A DNA stretch of 64,000 nt from NCBI GenBank assembly GCA_019722365.1, contig JADFUC010000511.1, positions 868,001-932,000 on the forward strand, read 5' to 3'. Under the pieces are notes generated by a model. It had not been told where the DNA came from. It did no database searches and saw only the letters and a list, made by a program, of their open reading frames with translations. The first letter of the stretch is position 1, and each line of letters begins with the position of its first letter. Made by a program: the position numbers and the translations under genes. Below, in pieces: positions 24,907 through 37,509 of the stretch. Origin of the DNA: Lithospermum erythrorhizon. Taxonomy: Eukaryota; Streptophyta; Magnoliopsida; Boraginales; Boraginaceae.

Positions 24907-26935
24907 AAATTCCAAAGAAGGTCTCTCAAGCAAAGCGTAACATGTTAAGATATAATAGAAGGTCTCAATAAGGCACACAATCACCTAAAATGAACAAGGA
25001 GACCACAACAACTAATTGCAACTCAGTAATCAATTCCCATCCCATATCCTAATACAAATATACCACCCCCACAGCATATACCAACCAATAACTGCCTCAC
25101 CTCAGAACGGATCAATCTATAACCACCGTGACTTATACCAGAAGATAAAGTCAATATCAACAATGCCCATAGCAAAGTCACAATAGATCTCCTTCCATTG
25201 CACTTATATCAAGATAGCACCAACATCAACAATGCATTACAAGAAAAAGTCGTATAATAGATCTCCCACCTATATCGGCTATAGCGCTAACACCAACAAT
25301 GCACAGAAATGACATTAGAGCCTCTACACCGCACTTGCAGAGTACTCAAGTAAAAATAATGGCACATATCCCGCGGTGCTTGGGGGTTTATAGCTCCACC
25401 TAACCCCTAATCATCATCCAACATGTGGTCAAATCCCGATACTCAAGTCACCGAAAGTCATACATAACTCTCACCACCTCTCACAAATCAACTACTCTAC
25501 TCCCAAACAATATCCAAGCACATTTATAAAAACATCTACAATCATAAATCAATCACAATGACAAAAGCCACGTAACTACATAGTGCCGACAGGCCAAGGC
25601 ACATGAATACACATAAGGCCGACAAGTGCCACATAAATTAAATATGTTGAGTTCAAGCTGCCATTTACCTCCACGCCAGTAATATACATAATCGTTGGTC
25701 ATGGCTCACAAACGACCGTCACAATCATGCTGCAACAATTACACGTATCTCATTTCACGCAATCATAACACACAATGACATGCATATCATTCGCATAATC
25801 ATGGTCACAATAACATCACACAATTCTAGTAAAGTAGGCACGCAAAAGCAATGTCTCCGACATAAGTACTACCCCTGCTAATACTCACAAAAACCTTCGC
25901 GAACACAATCGCGTAACCGCCCCTTACCATGTATCAACTTCAACAAAACACCCAGTAGCAATATCAATACCTACTACAATACCTCCGCGTCAAGACACGC
26001 TACCAACTTCTATGGAACAATTTCTAAAACGATATAAAATTACGGATAAACAAATTTAAATAATAACCCTCAGTTTGACATAACCCAATCGGTTCCCACG
26101 CTAGAATAATTTCACCCATACTTTTAATATTTCATATCAACTTATGTTGGCTATATTTAACCCCTCAAGTCCATATATAATTAACAACAACCTATACCCA
26201 AACAATATCAATTATAACCTCACCCTACAAATCGTACTTTTTCAACCTGCAATCCTCTTCTTAATCAAATTTAAATCACCAATTTAACATCACATCAACT
26301 ACAATAAGGTCTCAATTAAACTCCCACACATTAAAAGTCTTATAAAATATCAACCCAAAAAGTCAACCCAAACCTAGAAAAAGTCAACCCAACCATAACA
26401 TCCTCAACAACCCTCTAAATTACGAATTCATCACTTATATACATCATAGAACCCATAATCCAACTATGATTCATCATCATAAATCAGTTACGCAAAAAGT
26501 CAACCAAGAAAAATCAACCAAAACCTATTTTCTTACCCTCAAAATCGAGGGAAAAAGATGTCGGGAAGCCTTTAAACAATCAACTCGAGAGATCTTTATA
26601 CGCTAAAATCAAAGTCGGCGAAACTGTACAAAATTTTGCCTACCTACAGGTCACAAGCACGCATAACACGGGAAAGATATTTCAGGCTCACGATGTGCGA
26701 CTCAAGACGCGATAACCAAATTTTAGCTCAAAAAACCAAGACGTATTATGTTCGAAGACGAAAGTAATCGAAGCATCAACGACCGAATCCATCTAACTTA
26801 TCCCCGAATTATCCCCTACACACAATTATAATGCGATTCAAATAATTTAAATAATATTATTATCAAATTATTTATACTATCTCCTGTCCCACCACCTAAT
26901 CGGGGGTAAAAGTTTAATTTTTTTTTAACGCAACG
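24281..26935. mobile_element. Nested insertion (~2.65 kb) splitting family A copy 2
   Basis: The insertion is inferred from the uninterrupted copy at 7.26-9.70 kb, where the flanking sequences are adjacent near 9,230-9,250. Both ends show TTAACG (near 24,267 and 26,927), a possible short target duplication. The content is CA-rich and gene-free with the antisense-LTR look of 20.6-22.6 kb. It carries a compound (AC)n/(TA)n microsatellite at 24,804-24,904. The class is unproven. Confidence 0.5.
24804..24904. repeat. Compound microsatellite (AC)n-(TA)n-(TA)n
   Basis: An AC run (24,804-24,832) is followed by TA runs (about 24,838-24,866 and 24,871-24,904) separated by GCAG. The 63-codon minus frame across it is only an Ile-Tyr/Cys-Val read-through of the repeat. 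Confidence 0.95.
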
Positions 26936-27545
26936 GTTATTGCATGGGATCACTTGTATCTTAACCGCAATTGAGGCGCATCCGGACCGGCTCTGGAGAT
27001 TTAGGGAAATTACTTCTGATGACGTAAGTGAGTGTATTCATGAAAAAAGAATGTTTCGGATTCTTTTAGGTCAAAGCATTTTCATATTGACCCTGGACCT
27101 GGAGATTCTCGATTTGCACCACGACTTCGGAGCTGCCGGATTTTCGACCAAAACTGATCTTTGATTTTGGAACCAAAACTTGGTGGAGTTCTATTTTAAA
27201 CCTCGTGGTTTATGAAGTCTTCATTTCGAGCCACGCAGTTTCTCGGTTCGTCTCCAAGTCATTGATGACCGATAAAAATTAGGGTTTTCGAGCCCCACTT
27301 ATCCGACATTTAATTTGGGGGCTATCTTCTTGAACCCTATTTCAGTTTAACGGCGCGAAAACCCTTATTCTTTGACTCGCCAACCTGGGTAGGTCAAGAT
27401 TTTACTGAACCCTCGCTTCCCGGTAGGTTTCGATTTCATGTAATTTAGGTTTAATCGGAACCCTAATCACCACGGATATTTTAAATTGTCCGCCCTTAAT
27501 TAAATTTAATTAATTCAAATTAATCAATTTAATTATTTAGATACC
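26936..27545. mobile_element. LTR-like repeat 'family A', copy 2, right part
   Basis: Continues the family A alignment: TCTATTTTAAACCT, GAGCCACGC, CATTTAAT..GGGGCTAT, GAACCCTAATCACCACGG and CCTTAATTAAATTTAATT. These match 9.24-9.68 kb. Confidence 0.6.
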
Positions 27546-27559
27546 ATGTTCACAAATTG

Positions 27560-28110
27560 TCACCGATTAATAATTACTGCGACTATTTCCCTTGTTACGC
27601 TTATCATCGGCGACCATACCAAAACTTATTTATCGACCATTTCGACAATTCCCACCTGATGATATGACACTTTGAGTATTTGAAATTATTGACATCATGG
27701 CCTCATGGACATGCATCATTATGTTTGTCATAAAGTTTCCCATATATAATTTGCAGCGACATTGCACATTACTGAGTACTCCGTATGATGAAGTTGAGAC
27801 ATATTCCTTGACGATTTATTAATAATGAAACAAATGAGCGACAATTCATTGAATTTAATTAATAATATAGGAGGTGGATTATCTTTTTCTTTAGGATTTG
27901 ATGCCACGCTATGTACACGTCACACATAATGTTTCATATATATTCCATTAAAATTATAAAGTAATAAGTATTTTACTTTAAATTAATTTTATAAATTAAA
28001 TAATATGCATGTTAAGATATGGTTGTGGTAAAATAGAATATCAACAAATGAAAGTGTTAACTTAAGATGCATTTTAGTAATGTTCAACTATGGGAATAGT
28101 AAGGCTCTCA
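27560..28110. repeat. Dispersed repeat, copy 2 (pairs with 19,230-19,805)
   Basis: Carries the same ordered blocks as the 19.2-kb copy, with single-base and short indel differences throughout. It follows the family A right part directly. Confidence 0.7.
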
Positions 28111-28509
28111 AGTCTTAACTACTGTATATGTATTTCCATAAACGCACTGTTCAGGTGGAAGTAGGAGTGGTTGCCATCACATATACGAGTATATTTATTC
28201 ATGCATCATGCATGCACCAAAAATCCCATAAATACTGGTTGACATCGATATCTCTAACACACACATGTGGTCCATCTCCCAAATTATATTCGGATTGGAG
28301 GCGATACTTTTTGGCATATGTTGTCTATTGAAGTCCTGATGATCAGTGTATTTACTGCTGGCCACACAACCAGTGAACTCTATCTCACGCACACCAAATC
28401 CCCTTTTTAATCGTAGGACACTTCTTTGTCCCCATTAAAAAAGAATCGGTTTCATGTGTAACTTTACAGGTGAGTATTACCCCTTAAGTTGATGCGGAAT
28501 GAACAATGT
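28111..28509. other. Spacer between two dispersed repeats
   Basis: Two overlapping opposite frames of about 65 codons (28,128-28,331 plus and 28,392-28,195 minus) have no recognisable domain. No gene supported. Confidence 0.4.
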
Positions 28510-29335
28510 TAACAAAGCCATGGTCCTCAAACTGTTTTAATTTATTTCATTAAGATCATAGCTTAAATGAACAATAAATACATCAATATTCAAATCATTT
28601 TAATTGATAATTCTTCCATTACATGTACAATATCGATTATTTTATAATAATCCCTGACCTCATATATATTTTGCTTCATATGGCAATATTTCGATAAAAT
28701 ATACACCAGCACTTAAAATATATTTTATCGATATATTTTATAAAATATTATAAAACACAAACAAAAATATCTACAGTAATCAAAGTTCAACTATTAAAAA
28801 GTGAAAAAGTCAAAATGGAATTGTCGGAACAACAATGTCACCATGAATTTCTTTGTTCCAAATAAACATAACATTGATACCATATTAAAGAAATGTTTTC
28901 ATACATAATACTAATTCCTTTTAATATTTATAATTCACTTGAAACATTCATCGTCATTGGCAAGGCTTTGATTAAATTCCAAGGAAAATGTTATTACATT
29001 GGTTCCATGAAGCTTTTCTAACTTTTTGAATTTCTAACAATTGGTTTTTAAAATTTTAAATTTTAGTTATTTTTTGGATGTGCTCAATATATGGTGAAAA
29101 AAATATATCTAGTATTTTTTATACATATAGATAATTTTAATTCAATTCAAAATTATATGCATAAATTAAAGCTACATAATTTATCAATAATTTTGATCAT
29201 TAAAAAATAAACAATATACAATTACTGTATATTTATTAATAATGTTCCCTCAAAAGTAATTTCAAGAGAGAACCTTTTGGCACAATCACACCTTGGTCAT
29301 AACCAAATTAATTTTAATTTGATCCATAAACAAAT
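28510..29335. repeat. Dispersed repeat, copy 2 (pairs with 9,913-10,515)
   Basis: Same ordered blocks as the 9.9-kb copy, longer by about 200 bases because of an AT-rich stretch at 28.62-28.82 kb that contains TATTTTATCGATATATTTTA. Confidence 0.6.
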
Positions 29336-29339
29336 ACAA

Positions 29340-31730
29340 GAATACTTTTGTATTTTTCTTATTGTCATCCTAAAGATAATTTTTTTTGGCTTCAAATAGT
29401 TGTCATTCTGTTATTAATAATAAATTAATTATAATTTTACATTTTTCAATATATTTTTGACTACTTTTTATTGAATTTATCAAATCAACTAATGACATCG
29501 CTTCACCACTGACATTCTAATGCATATTTTTGACTACCTCCCTATTTTCCTTAATTGTCACAAGTAAAGTGATAGGACGACAAAGAAAAGAAACCAGGAG
29601 AATGTTTATCGGTAACGAGAGTAGTTAAAATTATGAAAAGTGCTTAAAACGCCAAAAAGCAGGTGTTGAACAATATTTTCCGCGACGAAGTTAGTACTAC
29701 TCTATACGGAAAGTCTCTCGTCGAAATTACTTTGAATGAGCATTGATAAATGTATCACAATTGCTCAAAGACGTAGTCATAACTCAAGCTCGATTCCTCG
29801 TTCTTACTTCCTTCGCGTATATGCATTTCATATCAATCATATATTAATAAAAGTGCTCAATTTAATATAGAATTTTCTAAAAATTATAGTGCATATCTAC
29901 TACACACCAAATCTATTTTTATTTTGACAGATATTTTTATAAATACGAATCAGGCCATGTAATCGATACAATGATCTCATGACATCATAACTCATAAAAT
30001 TCAGACCTTTCAACTTTCATGCTTGGACTAATAGTTCGTTTGTTCTAGGATGAATTAAATTGAATTATCAGAGTCAATGCTTTATTGAGACATTGTTCGA
30101 GCTTTTTAATAAATAATCCTCTGGCATTTATATAGAAAAAATACCCTATTATTATTAAATTATTATTAGGATAAAACTCAAAACAATCATCTTGTTACAT
30201 CCATTTTAATAATTTTTTCCATCCCACCTATTAAGTATTTAAAATCATACCATACAATTCATTCCTTAGTTGACCGTAAGTTTGACGATTAACTCTAAAT
30301 AAATGAGAGAAATTATGCAAATATTTTAGATAACAGACTTTCACAATTTAAATTAGATAGGGTGGTTTTTACACCAATTTTGATTCTTTTACACAATTCA
30401 ATGTCAATGGTAAACGAGTGAGAAATTAGACTCTAAAACTACTCTACATCACTGTTAATTTCTGAGCCCCCATTCCTCTATGTCAACCATAACTACTCTA
30501 CATCAGATAGATTTTGCCATGGGGCAATCTGGAGCTCTATTCTATGCGTCAATTTCTCGCCAACAATAAAACTCTAAAACTACTCTACATCAAGACTTGC
30601 TGCAAACCCCATCTTATTCCCTATAACACCATCACCCTATCGTCAATCTATTTTTCACCATTTTCGAGTAGTAATAGAACCATCATCTCCACACTCTTCG
30701 ACCATACAATTTCATCATCTCTTCTCAAATTTCAGGTATAATAATCACTATAGTACTTTTGCTATATATTGGGTATAAAAATAAAAAATTTAACACTATT
30801 GTTGGTATAAAAGATAAAACTTTTGCACTATTTTTGGCATAATAATTGAAACTCAAAACAAAACTTAGCACGATTATAGGTCTAAAAATCAAAGCTTTAG
30901 CAGTATTTAAGCTATGCTTATTTGAATTAGCTTTAATAATTTGTTTATGGGGCGGTCGGATGGGGTGTGAGGTTAGGGATGGAGTGTTATATCCTTTTTC
31001 ATTTATTTTTTCGAAAGATACTGTGTGTGTAAATTTAATTACAAGACACCTGTCTAATTTTAAAAATTTATTATAAAATATTTACAATTAATTGCATTTT
31101 AGTATAAATTGCTAGTATCATTTGTCATTTTTATTATAGAAAATTTTAATTTTAAACTTTTTGATTGTTTTTTCATATTAAAATATCAATTAATTAATAA
31201 TATAATTTTAATTAATTAACAATCCACATGTTTAATGTATCTTTTTTATTTTATTGTCTTAAATTATGTATAAACGGTTAGAACGATAATTAAAAATCAA
31301 ATAAGGGAGTAACATTTTAAATCAATATCCAAATGACATTAGTACATTATTACATAGTCGGTCACTAATTTAGGAGTACAAAACACGCACCCCCAAGTCA
31401 AACATAAATATAAGGGTCCCATAAGTTGACCTGATCATGTCCAGTAAATTATTCTCGTTTTTTAATTGTCGTTTTAACTAAATAAATTCCATAGTACACA
31501 ATTTATGTAAATCTATTTTCAATGTAATTTTTGTTTAAATTAACAACAAATCAATAATAATATTATTTTTAATGTTGTCATTATAACGTCTTCATGAACT
31601 TTTTTAACTCACTTTTTATTTTATTTTGCAACAAATATATTTAAAACCATATAATAATAAAAAACTAAAAGAGTATCTAATTAAGTAATGAAATTGGTCG
31701 AGCCACATTTTTCAGGTGCTAGAGTTGTCA
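29340..31730. other. Intergenic, AT-rich
   Basis: ACTACTCTACATCA occurs three times between 30,430 and 30,595. The stretch ending AAATAAGGGAGTAAC near 31,315 resembles one end of a Stowaway MITE, but I did not find its partner. No gene seen. Confidence 0.4.
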
Positions 31731-31739
31731 CTAACTTAC

Positions 31740-31825
31740 TAAAGAATATTTCCGACAACCCTATCTAGTGCAGCGCCGGTGCTCCCACTTCGTTCCATCT
31801 CAGCTAGTTAGCAGCCGTCGATTAA
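31740..31825 (+). other. Candidate 5' UTR exon of gene A
   Basis: A GC-richer stretch (AGTGCAGCGCCGGTGCTCCC) ends in a strong donor, ATTAA|GTAAGTACC, at 31,826. It lies about 1.2 kb upstream of the first coding exon of gene A. This fits a non-coding leader exon. The transcription start is not identified. Confidence 0.35.
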
Positions 31826-32439
31826 GTAAGTACCCACTATCTTATTAACTTGTTGATTAAGAATTGTGAAAGTTGAAAGTTAATGATTTTGCAATTTCAT
31901 AGTTTCAAAATTTTCATTTGTGTCGGTTGATAATAGAGATGGTTTGTTTGTTAGTTTCATTATTGGGTTGATTGATGGTAGCCTTGGTAGGGACAGTTTG
32001 TTTGTTTCTTTTGCTACAGTTTATGCTCCATCCATGTGGAATTGTTGACAACTTACATGCTAAAGGTGTTACCTTGTTTTGCCAATTTAGAACTTGACTA
32101 AGTAATGTTCATACAAAATTGTAATGAAAATTAGTTGATACTTGCATGAAAGGTTATATTATTTGAAGAGAGATTGCAATTGAATTTGGGATTATCCACA
32201 ATAAATGTTCCATGTTTAAGGTTTTATAACCATTAAATGCATAAATTTCATAAGAGAAGTAAGATTCTCATAATTATGTTTATGTATTAACTTCTACTGT
32301 TCATGTAAAGTTATAAATGTAGTTTTATTTTAGTGTCTTCAGTGAAAGAAAAAATTCAACCTTAAAAAAATGAGAAAAAAGAGGTAGTTGATCGACCTAT
32401 TATTTAAGATGTGCTACTATTAAAAGAGTTTTTTTTTTT

Positions 32440-32740
32440 AACAAAATAAAGCGATGCAAGGGAAGGGTGACTATAGACAAAACCATGACGTGTTGCCAAA
32501 GCCCCCTGGAACGAGTGTTACCCCATCAACCTGAGAGGCACAGAGTGTACCGGTATGAATGAGATAAAATGAAAGCAGTAACATGGACATCAACTCTGAA
32601 CGAGTGTGACCCCCCATCAACGAGGGTGGATGCCATGTACCTCCCCCCCCAAGAACTGGAATTATATATATATGTGCTGAAAAGAAAATAAAAATCATGG
32701 GGCATACCCCGCCTGGCAAATGCTACAAATCAGACCACAT
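32440..32740. repeat. GC-richer insert with an internal repeat
   Basis: AACGAGTGT(T/G)ACCCC followed by CATCAAC occurs twice (near 32,512 and 32,598). The 82-codon minus frame is rich in Gly and Trp and unrecognised. It sits in the putative first intron of gene A. Confidence 0.35.
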
Positions 32741-33021
32741 GAGGTTTAAAAGAGTTTTGTTTTGTGGAAGTGAGGTCGGCTACCAATAACTTTATTGTAC
32801 TCATTGTAAACTTTCTTTTTATAGCTAAGAATTAGCAACGAAGCAAGTTGGGGTGCAAATGATTTTGAAGTTGCTTCATTCACTTGCTTATTATCAAATA
32901 ATGGCTAACATGTGATTTGTATTTGATTACTTCTTAGTTTTTCAATGGTATTAACACATTCCTGACATGAAGTGAAATGATTTGAAGCGCTTAAAAGGTT
33001 TGCTGGAGAAACTGGAATTTA

Positions 33022-36000
33022 ATGCGGAGACTTCCCAGACTAGATATCTGTTGGACTCGTGATCAGTACATGTTTCGTGTAAATATATGTCACTTTATAC
33101 TTTTTCCATATTATTTATCTAATGAATTTTTTTACATTCTTAATATATATTTTTAACTTTTCTCTTTGTTTGTTGTCTTTTATTTCAGCAAATATGTATT
33201 AGTGATTCATTGGAAATATGGCGCAAATGTAATGCTCCAGTATGTGTCGTTTCAATTCCCCATACCAAAATCTCTGAATTAAGGCTGACTAACAATGCGA
33301 GGAAAATGATCAAGTTAGTACCTTTTTTCATGTATATAAGTTTTATTAGTATATATCACACTGATATACCACTAACAGACATTCATCCTTGAATTGATAA
33401 ATCATAAATTAGTATTCTTATGAACAAGAACTTCATCTTCGTAAAAGAGAAAAAGGAAAGTTTATTTTAGCTAATATGAAATTTACAACTGTATTTCTCA
33501 CAAATAGTGGAATACAAGTCATGTTATTTATAACCAATCACTAGCTAACAATCCAGTTCAAACAACTACTATAACTGCCTTATCCACTAAAGACTAATAT
33601 GAATCGTTGATCTAAGATCATTCACATCAGTTCCCTATAATTTTCCTAAAATTTACCTCCCCCAACGTCAGCTTCTTTTTTATTTTTGTTGTTTACTTTT
33701 ATGTATACTTTAGTGCTTCCTGTGGTTTATTCATCCAAAATTAAAAATTAAGTATTTTAAATAAGTCGACATAAATTTAGGATAAAATTAAAATTTAATA
33801 AAATAATATAATAAATATGGTTGTTGAATGAAATGTCTTTTTAATTTATATTTGTATATGAAAAAAAAATATTTATTTATTTTTAATTTTATTTTTATAT
33901 AATTAAAAAAGAGTAAAATGATTGGGGGGGAGAAATAACCGCAAAATAGTATAAATATACAAATTTAGGGATAAATTTAGAGGTGAATAGCGAAGAATAA
34001 TTCTTAATGGGGTTCCTATTTGTGTTCTACGCCCAATTTTTCTCATATTTTTTTATAATTTGAATCCTTAAATACCTTAGAACCTGATGGAATGCTTCAA
34101 GAGCACGCGCATCGCCTCCCCAAAGTTTTCTCTAAAATACAATCATCACTATTATTATTTTGGGAGATAACTTTTGTATGTACTTTAACAAATTTTCTCA
34201 TTATTTACCCAAATAAAAAATCTGTATCAAGATTCATTAATGTTAGAAAAAGTGAAGTATGGAAAGTATTATATGGAGCGGTGTACACTTATGCTAGGAA
34301 TTTTTAAAAGCTCAAGCTATTTGTGAGTCGAAAAGTATCGTTTATCTATATTTTTAAGTTTTTCATCCCCCTATTATAACTTCTTTTAGGGCGCCGATGC
34401 ACATGCTCTAACTAACATAAAACAAACACGCGCTCCTCTAATTGCAGCAACCAATTCTCAACTAAAATATACAAGTCTTCAATATAAGTCGATGTATACC
34501 TAACAAATTGCCTTGTTAAACTGAGTCTTGATCAAGGATACAAAAGACTGAATGATAGTAAAGATTGTAGTTTTGACTTCATCATATAAGTTCATGTACA
34601 CATGCTCTTATCATCAACAATAGGTATAAAACGAGAACATCGAATTACTAAATTGCTAGATGTTTTCCAAATTAGAGGCCCTTGCCCGATTCTTATCAGA
34701 AGGAAAAAGCATGTATTTTGATTTTTTCGAATGAAAAAAAACAATATAAAAACATTTCAACCAACAATCTAGAGAGACAATCTTATATGGCCCCACAAAT
34801 CTATGTGAATAAATGAAAAATATAAACACTTTTAGTGTCACCAACATGAAAAGACAATCTATGTTAGTTAGATAAAGTACATATTAAACATTGATTAACA
34901 GGAAATGACTTCATTGATTCAATTTGCATACAATGTTTTATTACATGTTAGTTCTTAAATGTGGCCTAACCTAAGATTCCAAATAGAAGCATCATCATTT
35001 GTCGCTTTATTTGTACTATATAAAGGAGTGATAAAATTATTAACAAATTGATCAATAATACATTGCTTGAATGAATTAGAATCTAAAATTTATAGGCATC
35101 TGTCTTCTTTAGTTTCTCAAACAACTACTATAACTGCCTTAACCACTAAAGACTAATGTGAACCGTTGATCTAACTAACACAAAATAAACACGCATCCCT
35201 CTAACTGTAGCAACCAAGTTTCAACTAAAATACACAACTATTCAAACAAACACATAAGTCTTCAGTATAAACTTTTATTTACGATTCTAAATTTTGTTCC
35301 TAATTGATGTATATTGTGTTAATAGATCTATCCTAAAGTTAGCTCTAAAAGGATTGTCAACCGATGAACGTGCAATAACCAATATGGAATATGACAACAT
35401 ATTTGTTGAAAAAGGTTCTGATGATGTCTGGGTTGCTGCACCAATTTACCAAAAATGGTCTCAACTTAAGGCTAGTAAAAAAGTTGAGTATTTGAAGAAA
35501 ATTGAAAGCATTATTACAAGGCTGGTAACTGGAGGAGATTCTAAAGTTGAAATGCCAAAGGATATTCATATGCTAATTGAATATTTCAATGGCATAACTG
35601 GAGCTAATAAGTAAGTATTATGTTATATTTTATTAATGTCAATTTTAATGGGACAGTTGTGTGTTTAATTATTGATTACATATTCAAATTGAAGCTAAAA
35701 AGTTAGTTTATTGTATTATTTTTCATGTTCAATCCTAAAGTGGCACTTTGTCATCCATCTATTATGTGCTACTCAAGAATGATGCTGTGTGCTGAATATA
35801 TTTACTTTCATCTTATGTATGAACTGGAAAGTATGCCCGGAGGAATGCGTACTCATACGAACACTCCTCAACTATCAGGATCTTTTTTCTTGACTATTCA
35901 AAAAGATTTTGGACAATTCACATACAAAGATGTGAAAGATATGAATGACAATTGGATGTGTCGGGCATCTGCAAATTCAAGAATAAGATATCTTCATGGT

Positions 36001-36680
36001 TTGGTTAACCAGTTGGGAGATCCAGTGATTTCTAGGTCACTTTTTGGTTACCTAGTGATTATGAAACATGGGGTGAAACACCTTCTCGACCCTCCGAGCA
36101 CGATCGACCCTCAAAACAAATTGGTAAGTTTTTAAGTACTATTAATATTTATAGATACTATATAATTATGTAATTTTTTGTTAGCAAAGATTACTAATAG
36201 AGATTTATTTCTTATAAACAATAAAATGTTGGTGACAATTAAGAATACAACAAAAAGTTTAATGTTTAATGTATGAAATTTATGAAAAAATGAAAAACAT
36301 AAATCCATATTATTATCTATGATTTATAAATAAGCAAAAATATTATTAATTCTTGGTATTGAAATTCAATTTACTATTATTAGGATGAAACTCATCTAAA
36401 TTCCTTAAAATCCTCAAAATATTACTATTGTTTCTCTTGTTTTATGAAGGGACTCGCATTAGGTGACACTATCACCCGAGAAGATGCAGATGATTATTTG
36501 TATGCCATGTATCCAGTATACATGTCCAAACTAGTACGAATATTAATTGAAAATGATTTATTATCAGGTAATGTTATACATAGTAGTATATGGCTTTATC
36601 ATTCTCACTGTTTTGTTTATTTCTAACCTTTTATCTGTTTCTGTTGGCTAGATTGTTGGAAATTGCATGGTAGTCCATGA
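33022..36680 (+). CDS. Gene A: six-exon gene of unknown family, ~319 aa
   Basis: I assembled it from splice signals. Exons are 33,022-33,078, 33,189-33,313, 35,326-35,610, 35,778-36,123, 36,450-36,567 and 36,652-36,680 (stop TGA). Every junction is GT-AG and the frame stays open with phases 0, 2, 2, 0, 1, which chance frames would rarely do. The ATG opens MRRLPRLDICWTRDQYMFR. A coding-looking stretch in another frame just upstream (LKRLKGLLEKLEF) hints that the true start may be further 5'. No signal peptide or obvious membrane segment. Residues ILKLALKGLSTDERAI in exon 3 resemble the annexin G-x-GTD core, but nothing else does. Intron 2 (2 kb) holds MITE-like DNA. Gene B (52.9 kb) has the same intron phases and a similar C-terminus. 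No known function recognised. Confidence 0.65.
33612..34411 (-). mobile_element. MITE-like insertion in intron 2 of gene A
   Basis: The flanks at 33,555-33,612 and 34,412-34,480 are adjacent in a second copy of the same sequence at 35,118-35,250, so about 800 bp is inserted here. CTAA is present on both sides as a possible target duplication. Ends are imperfectly inverted (ATCATTCACATCAG against AGCATGTGCATCGG). The middle (33.7-34.0 kb) is similar to the reverse complement of 50.59-50.91 kb. It may be two nested elements, because a second GAGCACGCGCATCG end lies at about 34,103. Confidence 0.5.
35118..35275. repeat. Short duplication, uninterrupted copy
   Basis: It matches 33,555-33,612 (AACAACTACTATAACTGCCTT, ACTAAAGACTAAT) joined directly to 34,412-34,490 (CTAACTAACA, AACACGC, GCAACCAA). 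It acts as the empty site for the insertion at 33.6-34.4 kb. Confidence 0.6.
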
Positions 36681-37509
36681 TTTCTCAGGTATCAATACTA
36701 TCTATTTCGTGGTTCAGTGTGTGATAGTATTTATTTCTATGTTCTTAACTGTTTACTCAAAACATGTCAAATAATCTATATTTCAATTTTCTGAACTGCT
36801 TCCTCAAAACATGTCAAATACTAATATATTAGTGCACATCATCATTCTCATTAGGCCCTCTTTTTTGTGTATTAAGTTATATAAGAGTATATGTAAAATA
36901 GAGTGATTGTGGCAGTAGCTATAGGTGGTGAGAGTATGGTTTGCTAGATGGCTGTGTTTTCCTTTTCCTTTTCCTTTTCCTTTTCTTTATTTTAGTACCT
37001 GGTACCCCCATAAATCATCACATAATTGATATCTTGTAATTGCATAGAAGCAAAAATAGGTGTAAAAGGATTTCGCATTGCATTTTCTTGACGTCCTAAA
37101 CAGAAATCTACATTATATTGCAATGTGATATTTAGATTGTTCCTAATGTATTTATGTGATCGTTTTAATTGGTTATTGATTTGATCCATGTGGAATTTTC
37201 TTTTCAAGTTACAAGCACTATTGAGAACAGTTGTAAAAGTCCACTGTGGCGTGGCGTGGCGCCAATTTCAAATAATCAAACCTTAAACGCCATGGCACGA
37301 ATTAGAGTAGTAGTTTTTAAAAATTTCGTTTGAGGCAGAGCTGCCAAAGGATTATAGCTTTATATATAGCAAGTAAGTTGCCATATCATATAAGGGTTTG
37401 TTGATAGTCATAATCTATCTCAGTTGGTCTTTTGTCTAAAGAGTCTCTCATAAGGAATTTAGGAAAAAATAATAAATTCACACTGGACGTTTCTATCTCA
37501 GTTGGTCAT
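36681..37509. other. Spacer 3' of gene A
   Basis: Contains a (CCTTTT)n run at about 36,958-36,986 and a repeat of TCTATCTCAGTTGGTC (near 37,418 and 37,493), the second copy directly bordering the ACC synthase fragment. No gene seen. Confidence 0.5.

Noticed and set aside
24738..24929. 63-codon minus frame rich in Ile-Tyr and Cys-Val
   Set aside because: It is a translation of the (AC)n/(TA)n microsatellite, not a gene.
35725..36135. Single-exon 136-aa gene starting MFNPKVALCHPS
   Set aside because: The conserved phase is met only from the acceptor at 35,776-35,777. The upstream codons are intronic, and it is exon 4 of gene A.
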